A stretch of DNA of 64,000 nucleotides from Astropecten irregularis (GCA_963971285.1 OZ020263.1:1-64000), one strand, 5' to 3'; positions 20,933 to 31,674 are shown, numbered from the stretch's first letter. The notes: generated by a model not told the origin, from the sequence alone. Translations and numbers: made by a program.

Positions 20933-23900
20933 CTACTTTTCATCTGATGGCTCCATTGCATTCTTGATACTTGCTGCCGTTTTCAAAACGGACACATTTG
21001 GCGACTCCATGTTGTAGTATTCTGTGGCAGTATGTTCTGTATGTCCGAGTGTCCTTGCGAGGCCCCTGCAACACAGAGACAGAAAGAGACAGAAATAGTC
21101 AGATGTATGTCAGGTCGCAATTTCTAACCACCTCACAGGGGAGCGACTAGTTGTCTTCAATGCCATCTGGATTCGGCTGCAGTTTTCAACACTGTCAGGT
21201 TGTAGTACATCAACTGCAAAAACTGTATGGCCAAGTGTATACTTACAAAACTCCTGCAACAAAGAGACAGAAAGAGACAGACAAAGACAGATCTAACCTC
21301 TCAGGTAAAAATCCTTGCTACACGTACCGTCTGTCGATATCCGGGTCTTTTGCCAGATATGTGACGACAGCTTTACGAAGAGCCGTAGCTCTCACTCCTG
21401 TGTAGCCAGACACTTTCTGAACAGCCTCAAGGCCCTTTGAGAAATTACTACTATCTATCGGACCTCCTTCGCTGTTGAAGAACAGATAGTCACCCTTGGG
21501 TTTGCAGGGCGCTTTGGGTCTAATCGACTCGATGAACTGCCGTATGATCTTCTTGCTGGTACCCTCCAAACAAACTCTGTTCAAGATAGCAACAGGTTAG
21601 AAACAATAAAATGAAAAGGGTAAGATTTTAAAGTTTGCAAGGTGCATTGATAAATGGGAATAAGTTTGGGGTAGCGCCAGTTTTGTGAGTTAGTGGGGTT
21701 CTGAAAAGAACAAAGGAAGCGCTACTTTTCAGACACTTTGCTCTCTACATCATCCAGGGAAAAAGCGATAAAAAGGGCATTGCCATCTGTCTTCTGTGAC
21801 ACATATTTTTGAAAAAAAATGCTGGATAGTAGAAATGACCTTAGCACTAGCCCGACGGTCATTGTCTAGTAAAAATAGCCGCGGGCTAGTAAAATGCACC
21901 ACTTAGCTAGCCCGGCGGACTAGTAAAAAAAATCGCCGCCACGCCTTAAAATCATGCCGCCACATTTACATTTTTTACTGTACAGTAAATAATAACAACA
22001 GAAATAATCTGGAAACAATGAGAATCACTTGATTTTCGATTCTAACTTCGAAACTTTCCGATGATTTCGCACGAACTGTCAAGTTTGCGACGCGAGGCAA
22101 CTCAAATTGACATACATTAAACGGATGTACTAAACCGAGCAGCGAGTCGACCGGCCTTGCATGCATGCAAACAAACACGTGCACTGCAAGAGACCTACTT
22201 TTGCTGCATACGTTCTGCACTGCAAGAGACCTACTTTTGCTGCATACGGTCTACGCACGTGGTAACAAATCTAGTTACGCGAAGTTTCGACGAAATTCTT
22301 CCAAAAATTCGGCATTTTGAATGAGCTTGCTTTATTCAAATTACATTTTCGATGATTTATCGTACATTCACATGAAATAAGAAGTCATTTTTGGAAATTA
22401 TGAGGAACAAATGCCTACAAAAAATTGAGTTTGCGATTGCAACTGTTAGCACTTATCTTGGTTTGCCACACCGGGATTTTACATTAACGTGATGTGCCGT
22501 TACGTGTGTGATGGCCGTGATGGGGCTAATGCTTCGTGCGGCCGGTCAACAGTCCGCTCGGTCATGCTACCAACGTTACGTACCTTGGTTAACTTGGGAA
22601 ACTTTTAATGTTCACCTGTTATTGAATGATTTTCGCTCTTAGCTAAGATTTACTTATAATTTGTCATCTGTCATCACGTTTGGAATGAATGTAATTTTCT
22701 TTTGATTTCTCTGCTAGCTAGGCCCATAAAATAATATTTTTTAATAGGGGACTCTAGTTGTATTGCAAGATTTAATGTGTTTATTCTCCAGTCAGTCTTT
22801 TATTAAAATAACCTTGTGGTAAATTCAATAAAGGGCTAGTAAAACTTGCTGCGGGCTAGTAAAAAACTCAATATATTAGCCTGGTGGGCTAGTTAAAAAA
22901 AACCTTAAGTGCGAGGCCTCATAATTGAGAGACTCACCTCAAGGAACCATGACTGCTTGAAGTCTTGTGGACCCGGTTCAAGAGGATCACTGGTTTGTCG
23001 TCATCCCAATTCCCATGTGAAGGGGTTAGGGCATCTTGAAGTTTGATGTTTGTCACACCACTTGGTCGAGAAACAATACCAATGAATGCATGTGCCAGGG
23101 CAAGCCTCATAGCTAGGAGGTACCGAGAACGGGGTAAACACTCGTCGCTGCTTTTGGCCTCATGAAGAACGTCATTAAAGATCTTCATGACTTGCTCCCC
23201 AACAAGAATCTTCTTGTATACCTTCTTTAGATCTAGTACAGGGCGATCTCTCTCCTCGTCTTTGGAGGCACGACTTTCACTTTTCTTCTTGTGCCCGAAC
23301 TCTGTTAAACGGCCCTTGATAAATGCGACATACTCATTAGACATCTTCACTGAATGCATTGTACTGGCATATCTTGCAGCCCGACTGAGGTAGTCCAGCT
23401 TGTTATACAACGATCCTGCACTACAGCCAATGGCCTGATACCGTGAGACCCATTTGTTGATCAGTTGCTGTTGTACCAGCAAATTCCATGGCACCTCTTC
23501 AGTGGTTGCTATGTTTTTACCTTCATTCCCGAAATAAAGATACTTACTCACCACCTGGACCACTTCTTTCGGATGATTGGATAATGGCAGGGCTCTCCCT
23601 GTGTCCCGAACATATTGCTCAAAATCTTTGAATAGTTCAGTTTGGTACGCCCCATTGAAACCGCCCAACTCTGCGGCGACTCGAGGCGTACTATGAGCGA
23701 TATCCTTGGCAGGGGAAACAAAGGACGTGCTTAGACTTGAAAAGGAACGCTGGTGGGTCATGCAAGTCGCACTGGCAGGTGAAGAAGAAAGATCCTTCTT
23801 CAATGCCTGGGAAGGCGGAGGCGATGCCTGGGAAGGCGGAGGCGATGCCCGGGAAGGCGGTGTCGAACCTGATGAGGGGGAAGGCAAAGGTGATCGCGAA

Positions 23901-26900
23901 GCCCTGGATGACAGAGGCGGTCTTGATGCCCGGTAAGACGGAGACGAAGGCGATGCCTGGGACTGTGTATTCGCTGCCTGGGAAGGTGTCGAACCTGATG
24001 AGGGGGAAGGCAAAGGCGATCGCGAAGCCCTGGATGACAGAGGCGGTCTTGATGCCCGGTAAGACGGAGGCGACGGCGATGCCTGGGACTGTGTATTCGC
24101 TGCCTGGGAAGGTGTCGAACCTGATGAGGGGAAAGGCAAAGGTGATTGCGAAGCCCTGGATGACAGAGGCGGTCTTGATGCCCGGTAAGACGGAGGCGAC
24201 GGCAATGCCTGGGACGCTGCCTGGGAAGGCGAACTCTTTGCCGGGGAAGGTGATACAGATGAATAAGTGCGTTCATGCACCCTAGCCATGTGATTGTAAA
24301 CATTTGCATATGTTTGCCCAGGCCGGCAGCCTAACGGACAACTCCTGCGGTTGCCGAGTGATGCAGCTCTCCTTAAGCGTACCTCCCTCAGTTTTGCTAA
24401 GACATCCTTCTGGACGTTGTCTTCCATCTGTTCGAATTTCTTCACCAACTCATCCCCTTCATCCAAGACAACAGACTCTTCGCCTGAAGAAACTTCTTCA
24501 CTACTACTGTCGGAGCTGGTGAACAGCGTAGGTGTAGTCCGACCTGCAGAGCAAAAAAATTATAACTTTTACTGGCAGAATTTCAATCAATAATGGCAAT
24601 TAAGTGAGAAGCGCCGGGCTCCAAATCAATCTGATGTAAAATTTTGAGCCCCCAAAATGCACATGGGTCAATAAAAATATTAAAGAAACAAGTGCAAGGC
24701 TGCAGGGAAGTATCTCATTCAGTGGCCGTCAAGCTGAACCCTATAAGACATGTACGTAAAAAAGTATAAACAGACGCACGGTGGTTTCTGTACTCCAGTA
24801 ATGGACGACCTAAAAACAAGATGGCGGCCCCCATTAACGTTATAAAATCACAGTCGATCTAATTTATTAAAGGTATTATGTTAGATGTACTTACTTAGTC
24901 CCAAATTATACTACAGATTTCTGATAGGCAGCCGAAAACTTGGACATTACGTAGGGGGGCACAATAAGGACCCCCCCCCCCCCCCCCCCCCGGTCCCCAG
25001 AAGTAAATAAAAATAAAAACGGTCCTGGTAGGGTTAACCTACTTTACCTTTCTCTTCTTGTTCTTTGTCTTCTTCTTCCTCTTCTTGTTCTTCTCCGTCG
25101 GAGTCTGACTGTGACGACTCTAAGTCTTGCTTCGAGGTAGGGTCTCTGCTTCGAGGTAGGGTCAGCTCTTCTTTGTCTTCTTCTTCCTCTTCTTGTTCTT
25201 CTCCATCGGAGTCTGACTGTGACGACTCTAAGTCGTGTATTGACGAGAAGCAAAATCTCCGTCTGCTTCGAGGTAGGGTCAACTCTTCTTTACCTTCCTG
25301 TTCTTGTTGTTTGTCTTCTTGTTGTTTTTCTCCGTCTGAGTCTGACTCCGAGTCTTGAATTGTCATGGATGAAGCATCTCCTGAATCTTCTGGATCCTCC
25401 TTTCCATCGGATTCATCATCCGATGAATAGTCCACCAGACTACCTCCAAGGCCAACTCCAAGACCCTGAACACTTTGACTGAAAGAATGGGTGAAATGAA
25501 AAATAAAAAAATAAAAATAAATACTTTGTCTATACCTAGGTCAAACAATGGCAAACACGGGATTAGACTTTTGAACCATGGTGACCATTATCATTTTAAT
25601 ATCTTTTTTAGGATTATTTTGAGACAGATAGGCCTACTATGAGCGTTTGGTAAACAAAAATGCCCCACATTAAAAGTGTTGGTGAACCCATTTGGTGAGA
25701 TTGTTTGGTCGACGTACCTTTGATCTTCTTGACCGGAAACTCGTACTCGTAGTTTTTTGGATTGAGTCAACACAAACTCCTCCTGCCAAAAAACAAACAC
25801 AGGATTTAAGTCATCAATTTGCTTTTTGAACTGCTTCTGTGAAACAACACGAAATATTATAATTGTTTGGAATGTTTGGGGGATTAAGTCGGAGCTGTAC
25901 AGGGTTTTCATAAAGGGTTGTCCCAAAGAGTTGATAAGGGTTGTCAAGGTTGTCACAAAGAGTTGATAAAGGGTTGTCATTTTATTGTGGCTGATCATAT
26001 AATATATACAGCCTGCTAACCAATATCTGCCTAAGCATTTATTTACACACAAGGCTGTACATGTGCCTACTCAGAAACTTATTGTTTATTAACACATCTG
26101 GAAATATTTCAATGGCAACAAATGCATGAAGAAATCACTCACAGAAACACTTTGTATACTTTGGTACTTTGGTAGTTTTCCATAATTGAACAATTGAACA
26201 AAAAAAGTTACTTCTTGGAAAATAAAAAATACTGAACATAGGCCTAACGTTAAATCAAATTTGACAAAAGTACCATGTCTGAAATTGAAAGAATGTTGTC
26301 ATTGTTGACTAAGCTTCAAAATGATACATAACTTGTTGAAAAAAATGAGCCTGAGTTGAATAATAAATTTGCGCTGTAATTTTAGAAAGCAAGCACCCGA
26401 GGGGCAGTTGTACGGTGAGGCTTACATTTACATGTAGGGCCTACCACTACCAGTACCAGTATAAAACACAGTTACACTTACTTACAGACTTTAGTCAACA
26501 ATAAAAAAATTTTCTTCGACAATTGTTCTCTGCCTAAACGGCAAGAAATCACATCAAAATAGCTTTTTAGTAGCAACCTTTGGAGAGAAAATCTCGGAAG
26601 TGTTGCTGTGGACGCAATGCGATTTTTTCGCTGGAAATGTACACTTCAAAAAATGCAGTTTTTCAGGCCAATAATACTAACCAAATTAGGCCTAGGCCCC
26701 TATGTACACGAAACGTTCCAAAATATGGCTGACTGAGCGTGAATGAAGCAAAGGATTGTGGGATACATTTCTGGTCTAAAAATAGTCGAAAGGGGGATTT
26801 CCCCCGTGACGCACTATGGGCTAAGAAACAAACGAAATGTTATGTCTGACCGATCAATGCTGTTTTTCTGACCTTTTATTCTAAAAAAGTGTTTGTGAAA

Positions 26901-26987
26901 CTTCGAATTGAAAGGCATTATGTTCTTACATACCTCCTCAGAATTAGGCCTAGTTGTTCTCTTTGACTTTTGCGTTTCCATGTCCAT
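20933..26987 (-). CDS. Six-exon tyrosine recombinase (Crypton-like), unit A copy
   Basis: Exons on the minus strand: 26987-26934, 25782-25718, 25478-25048, 24543-22938, 21576-21328 and 21065-20933, together 845 codons plus stop. All introns are GT-AG (donors GTATGT, GTACGT, GTAAAG, GTGAGT, GTACGT) and the phases agree at every junction, which strongly supports the model. The protein has a short basic start, an acidic Ser/Asp/Glu repeat region (about 50-183), a C2H2-like finger (Cys252, Cys256, His268, His273), Pro/Ser repeats (about 280-440), a helical core-binding region, then the catalytic domain: Arg676 (SRPSGV), Lys710 (VHKTSSSHG), Arg786 (TALRKAV), His810 and nucleophile Tyr819 (LGHTEHTATEYYN). 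Thr783 stands where the HxxR box usually has His. Such enzymes cut and rejoin DNA through a 3'-phosphotyrosine. No reverse transcriptase is nearby, so Crypton or a domesticated derivative is likelier than DIRS. The start is the first ATG of exon 1; a further 5' non-coding exon is possible. Confidence 0.85.
21150..21253 (-). pseudogene. Relic duplicate of the recombinase last exon, inside intron 5
   Basis: Between exons 5 and 6, a second acceptor (TCTTTGTTGCAG, preceded by the same GTCTCTTTCTGTCTC-type tract) leads into sequence aligning with exon 6: ACACTTGGCCATACAG against ACACTCGGACATACAG, GTACTACAACCTG against ATACTACAACATG, and GTGTTGAAAACTGCAGC against GTTTTGAAAACGGCAGC. In one frame it reads TLGHT, in another MYYN, so a frameshift separates His from Tyr. 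Joined to exon 5 in phase it gives an unrelated 31-residue tail and a stop. It looks like a tandem exon duplication that decayed. Confidence 0.65.
21828..22910. mobile_element. ~1.1-kb insertion in recombinase intron 4, edged by GGGCTAGTAAAA repeats
   Basis: Both edges carry several copies of a GCGGGCTAGTAAAA motif (left about 21870-21930, right about 22830-22900) in direct orientation. The interior has CpG-containing sequence unlike the surrounding intron, including a 33-bp direct duplication (about 22178-22250, ACTGCAAGAGACCTACTTTT). I find no coding frame of note; the 81-residue frame at 21975-22220 has no domain. I read it as a non-autonomous element of unknown class. Exact ends and target duplication are unresolved. 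Confidence 0.45.
23800..24240 (-). repeat. Coding minisatellite in recombinase exon 4 (Pro/Ser repeats)
   Basis: About three and a half units of roughly 120 bp encode repeats of PPLSSRASRSPLPSPSSGS and SYRASR with a TPSQAANTQSQAS linker, plus shorter SQASPPP units. Unit length is a multiple of 3, so copy-number change would not shift the frame. Open frames on the opposite strand (23737-24285) and in another minus frame (23800-24309) arise from this periodicity. Units A and B carry the same copy number. Confidence 0.85.
24971..24991. repeat. Poly-C run, 21 bp, in recombinase intron 3
   Basis: An uninterrupted run of 21 C, the same length in unit B (from about 48906). Mononucleotide runs of this size usually mutate fast and are error-prone in sequencing, so equal length in two units suggests a very recent common origin. 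Confidence 0.9.
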
Positions 26988-27141
26988 GATGACAAGCTGG
27001 ACAGTGAAACTTGGAAGGAATAAATGCCAACGCCGTTTCTCACCTCTCTTCCTTCCTCGGGCATGTCAGGCCATGCTGCATCTGCGCGCTTCACTAGTTG
27101 GAACCAGTTCCTATTGGTACTGGTCCGTGTGACGCCAGATG

Positions 27142-27242
27142 TTAGTCTGGTTACCTACCCAAAGATTCCCTGACGACTCTTATTAAAAATCTATATTTGA
27201 CAGACAATAGTCGGGCGCTTTTTGGGTCCGGGAACCAGACTA
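27142..27242. mobile_element. hAT-like miniature transposon (101 bp) with 8-bp target duplication
   Basis: The ends are inverted: TTAGTCTGGTTACC on the left and GGAACCAGACTA on the right, with CCAAAG/CTTTTTGG inside. They are flanked by the 8-bp direct repeat GCCAGATG (27234 side: 27134-27141 left, 27243-27250 right). An 8-bp duplication is the hallmark of hAT elements. It has no coding capacity. It lies upstream of the recombinase first exon. Confidence 0.7.
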
Positions 27243-27250
27243 GCCAGATG

Positions 27251-28238
27251 TGTAACCAAAGTTGTAACCGCGTCCCCAGGGTGTTTCGAGCAGTACGAGA
27301 TGGTTGGAAATAAAGTAAACCATGGGGACGAGGTTGCCAAAGTTGTAGTCTTAGCCAAGGACGTCAGTGATCGATAGTGGATAGTGTAATATAATGCTCT
27401 CGTGAACTACATTTTAGTCCGTGGGCCGAGGCCTTTTTTTCGCTCAACACGCGGTCGGGTCTTCGGAATCTTTTCTAATATATCACATTCGATAGATAAA
27501 AAATAACAAATGCATAAAATGGTTGTTCCCACGCTGGGAAATTGCTCCCAACTTCAAAAAGAATAATTGTTAAAGACCGAAATAAAATCGAAAATGATAG
27601 CAGTGAGAGAGACTAGGAAAATACCCAATAGGAAGCGTTGTTTAAGCCGTTGCGGCAGAAGCAGCCAATCAAGCTCCACGTTACATGAACGCAGAAGTAA
27701 ACAACATGATGTCGTCTGCTACGAGTCGATGTCAGACACCGACTGCGTTGAAAATTCCCTAGAAAGACATATTTAGTACTTTATGCACTTTCAAACTGAT
27801 GGAAGCTTAAGTGCAGCAGGGTTTACTGACATCTGGAAGACCGTTCTCGACAGGCCAGTATGTCCAGATCACCCGAAATCGCAATTTCCAAGGCCAGTTC
27901 ATCACTGAACATTGCACCGTGTGACCGTCGAGACAGGGACGTGCTTATGTCATGTTTAGGGTCCTATTCTAGTCTTTGAAATTGAAGTGGCTTAAATTAG
28001 AGTTCAACCTATTAAATAATGATCATAAAATGATGTAGGAGTGAGTGTACATGCATCATTTCATGATCATCGGGAGTGGTGTACAACTGCTCGCAACGCA
28101 TGCCTACTGAAGAACTAGGTGCACTGTGGATGAACATGTACAGTAATTAAAGATGTGCATCATCCCCTTTATTTTGGGTACTCATTTAGGGTGGCATTAC
28201 TAATTGAATTAATGAACAATTTTTTTCCAAATCTGTAG
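27251..28238. other. Intergenic region between divergent genes
   Basis: This lies between the recombinase start (minus strand) and the candidate plus-strand gene. It contains relatively CpG-rich sequence and a CCAAT motif (27665-27669) near ATG codons at about 27685-27710, but no promoter can be fixed. A short frame (27567-27776) is extended in unit B, where a 3-bp deletion removes an in-frame stop; I see no domain in it. Possible first exons of the plus-strand gene should be sought here. Confidence 0.35.
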
Positions 28239-28979
28239 TGCTGGAGTGGGTCAGCCGGGAGCCTCGAGAGTTTCAGCAACAGTAGGCTGTGGAGTGTGGA
28301 CGTTAGTGAATGGCTGCTGGATCTCCCAATCCCAAAGAATGCTGGTTATCATCGGTAAGATAATAATAGGATGGGCTCTATTGGGAGACTTTTGAGAACC
28401 GGTCTTCAAGTCAACAACGCACGGGCACACACAAACAGCGCAGGCGCAAAACAACGCACGCATGCTCACAATTGCGTGCGCGTGCGCTGTTGACTTGAAG
28501 ACCGGTTCTCAAAAGTCTCCCATTACTACACACTCATGTCATGCAATTATTGAATTGTTTAATTAATCATGTAACTGTCAAGTGATTTATATCGGCGAAG
28601 AATTTTAGTCGTTACTCATGCTGTATAGTGTCAGTACATGTCCATGTGATTGAAAACGGATTGAATCTAGGGTTTGTAATTAATAGGAATAAAGCATGGC
28701 AGCATTTGGAACTACTGTATAGCACAAGTTGCACAACCAAGCGTTGACCTGCAAATTGAAAAGATGTATTACTTTAGCAAATACATGTACAAGTTCATGC
28801 ATCTGATTACATTTTACTCTGTTCGTGGAACAAAGGATTATTTTTTTCTCTTGATCCTTTCTTGTGTTTTAGAACCTGAAGCAGCCCCGGAGATACTTCC
28901 ACCAGTTCCACCCCTGGAAAAACTAGGAGACTCTGCTCTGATACACAGAGGACTTATGTGCCTGCTGCACAATCAGTGA
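28239..28979 (+). CDS. Partial plus-strand gene: last two exons, product unknown
   Basis: Exon 28239-28354 has a good acceptor (TTTTTTTCCAAATCTGTAG) and donor (ATCG before GTAAGA). The next exon 28873-28979 follows TTTCTTGTGTTTTAG and runs to a TGA. In the phase that joins them (one base left over, two supplied) the tail reads EPEAAPEILPPVPPLEKLG and continues to a stop, 34 residues after the joint codon. The first exon is open in that phase and also in a second one that reads SVDVSEWLLDLPIPK, so the true frame upstream is unsure. No upstream exon or start is identified. The intron contains a foldback miniature transposon. I recognise no family. Confidence 0.35.
28383..28521. mobile_element. 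Foldback miniature transposon, 139 bp
   Basis: A perfect 34-bp terminal inverted repeat starts GGGAGACTTTTGAGAACC and continues imperfectly for another dozen bases around a GCAC-rich centre. It is flanked by ATT on both sides (28380-28382 and 28522-28524), consistent with a 3-bp target duplication. It has no coding capacity. Perfect ends suggest recent insertion before the macro-unit was copied, as unit B has the same element. Confidence 0.75.
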
Positions 28980-29042
28980 ATGTTCTGCCCAGATATACTC
29001 TGCATGAAAGAAGGTGCAGAGCAACAAGGAAGAGAAGACCTG

Positions 29043-29189
29043 GGGCCGATTTCACTAACGCTTTGCGATCATCGTAAAGCCCAAATCCATCACATAACCG
29101 AAAATTGATCGCTACTCTTTGTAGGAATTTTCTGTTTAGCGATGTATTTGGGCATAGCGATGATCGCAAAGTGTTAGTGAAATCGGCCC
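29043..29189. mobile_element. Miniature transposon with GGGCCGATTTCAC ends, 147 bp
   Basis: Long inverted ends (GGGCCGATTTCACTAACGC on the left; on the right the reverse complement with one mismatch, then GCGATCATCG inside). They are flanked by CTG on both sides (29040-29042 and 29190-29192). GGGCC ends with a 3-bp duplication resemble PIF/Harbinger non-autonomous elements, although these usually duplicate TWA. Confidence 0.6.
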
Positions 29190-29675
29190 CTGAACCTCTG
29201 GTCACAACGTGCACCACCATCAATGCACAAATATTACAAGGATAATATCAATAACTTTTTACTATGTACATGATAATTGAAAAACCCTGTCTCAGATTTG
29301 CAACTCTAGTATAGTCTTGATCGAAGTACTTCTGTAACAGTGTTGTTATAGACCCAAACATTAATTTCTTGATGGTTATCTAAAAGTTGGCGCGCTCAAC
29401 AGCCTGTAATTGTTTTGTCCTACCATGTTAAATGTCAATTCACTAACTAGTTTAAAGCATTCCACACTACTTTAAATGGGCCTGTCATCAGACAGCTGTA
29501 TTAATGAATTCCATTTTGTTCACCGTATGCACAATATAAGAGTTGGCCTATATTGATGTATTTTGAAAATCATCAGAAACGCTGGAAACACAACCTCGTA
29601 GTAAAGAAAACTGAAATATGTAATAACTCTTTTATTTTAAAACAAAAAATAAAGTATTTATTCGACAGAAATCAC

Positions 29676-29996
29676 ATTGAAATTGTATAGACCTTTCTTT
29701 TGCAACGTCACGATGTTCTTTTTTACCAACCAGTATAGGCAAAAGTATGGAAAGCCATCAGTGCAAAACCAAAACAGAATATCGAAACTTTGTATTAAAT
29801 AAAAAGGAAAATATTCAAAGCAGTGCTCAATTTGCAGAATTCAACAACGGGAACCATTTGTCTTAAAGAGAATTACCTTAAAAAAATTATTTAGATCAGA
29901 ATTTATGTCAACAAAATTGAAGGTTTTTGTAACTTTTGCCGCCCTTGCCAAGCAGAGCGGCTTATTTATCAACAAAGGAAAGGTATATTATTGACA
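29676..29996 (-). pseudogene. Decayed relic of the small membrane-protein gene, unit B
   Basis: Identical in my reading to the relic at 280-600, with the same lost splice sites and early stop. Confidence 0.4.
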
Positions 29997-30298
29997 ACTC
30001 TAGTGTGACCCATTTCGCTTGATCGCATCACATAATATTTAAAAACGTTTTTATTATATTTAAAAAGTTTTATACTTGGATAATATATTATATTTAAAGA
30101 GTTTTGTACTGTCATATACATTATTTGTATACAAAACGTGCTCAACTTTGAAGTGGGTGAATTTATGCATTTTGGTGTCCAGGGCCCAATTTCATCGAGC
30201 TGCTCACGATAGTGCTTAAATAATAATAAGAAATACAACTGCCACAAGTGTGGTGTTTTGAAAAGTGCATAATGTTGCTGTTTCCCATCTAACCCACC

Positions 30299-31674
30299 GA
30301 AGTGTCGACCGGTGAGATAGGTCGAGAAAGGTCGACCGGTAAGACAGGTCGACCGCTGAGATATATCGAAGCACGGCGTTCCCGTTTAGTTGGCTCATGG
30401 AGGAAGGAAAACAGAGCTCAACGCGCGCTGAATAATGGTCCCGTACGCTGAGACAGGTCGACCGCTGTACGCATGCCGTGTATCGAAGCGATTCACGGCG
30501 TTCCCGTTGGCTCAACGCGCGCTGAATAGGACGGTCCCGTCCGGTCAGACAGGTCGACCGATCGTGTGCTGCATACATGCCGTTAAATGAAGCGATTCAC
30601 GGCTTCCACGTGGGCTCATCACGCGCTGGATATAGTCCGAGAGCCAGCAGGTTTTAAAGATCAACTCCAACGATTTCAATTCGAGTGCAAAAGGTTTAAA
30701 GTCTGCCATGTAGGGCTTCCTTCATGCTTAGACAAGCACAAGAAGTGCCCCTTAAAGTCACCCAAAGATTCACTTTAATCATAATTCGGAGTGCAAGCAT
30801 GAAACAAGTGTCAGAACATGGAGGTAGAAATCACCCTCCGTGGTCAGAATGATCCTTTCACTACCCTGAATCCAAAAAATACCTGTTAAGAAAATCTATT
30901 TATTTATCACACATTCGATTCACTTAAAATACTTATATCAGCAAACCTTACGCATACAAAAATTCATAAAATAATTCACAGAATAATTCACAATACGAAG
31001 GCAAAGAACGACAATGTTCAATCTTTGAATCAAACAAATTAAAGGTAATAGCATAGTTTGGTTTTTGTCAAAGAAATGCAGATTCATGGGCAAAAATATC
31101 AGGGAAGATGCAGCAACAGTCATCTGTGAAAATGTCAGTCCCATACGGTGCCCACTTTTTGAGAAAACAGTGAAAACGGACACAGTATTTCTTAAGTCTT
31201 TTCTCTTTTTTTTTTGATCTTTTAAAAGATCAAAAAGATTTTCGGTCGTTGATTTACTAATTTCTGGATAAAAACACAATTTCGGGCGGAAACATTTTAA
31301 CTGTATGTTTCTACCACCAAAATCTTTATACCCTGTATAATTTATAGGTAAATATGTGAGAATATCTGTTTCGGTATGCTACCAAAGTATGATACTACCT
31401 TTAATCAATTTCATTGACTGATGCTTTTTTCTTTTCTTTTTGAAGGCAAAGAAACGTAGGCCAATCCAAAAATAGCTTCCTCCGAACAAAAGTCACGGCC
31501 CTTATATTCAGCGCGCGTTGAGCCCGTCGGGAACGCCGTGAATCGCTTCGATACACGGTATGTATACACCGGTCGACCTGTCTAAACGGTCGACCTGTCT
31601 CAACGGTCGACCTGTCCCAACGTTCGACCTGTCTCAAGTCGAGTTGTCCCACCGGTCGACTTGTCTGACATTCC
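30299..31674. mobile_element. GGTCGACC inverted-repeat element, unit B
   Basis: The same arms and core as at 903-2278. I see no difference from unit A. Confidence 0.55.

Larger units (their letters stand above)
1..29396. repeat. Unit A of a head-to-tail ~24-29 kb tandem macro-repeat
   Basis: The sequence starting at position 1 restarts at 29397 and again at 53578 in the same order and orientation. Unit A is longer than unit B (29396 against 24181 bp), mainly because it carries an extra 4.68-kb internal block and a longer telomeric array. No unique flank is visible, so position 1 is only the window edge and not a true unit boundary. Apart from these length changes I found no A-B difference up to about 25.47 kb. 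After that point A and B differ by scattered substitutions and small indels. Confidence 0.95.

Noticed and set aside
23737-24309. 182-residue plus-strand and 169-residue minus-strand frames overlapping recombinase exon 4
   Set aside because: They are shadow frames of the coding minisatellite; the exon 4 frame has domain content and splice agreement.
25591-26052. 153-residue minus-strand frame
   Set aside because: It reads through recombinase exon 2 and both its flanking introns; only 25782-25718 fits splice sites and phase.
20933-26987. DIRS or Ngaro retrotransposon as the source of the recombinase
   Set aside because: No reverse transcriptase or RNase H frame, split direct repeats or inverted terminal repeats are visible in the unit.
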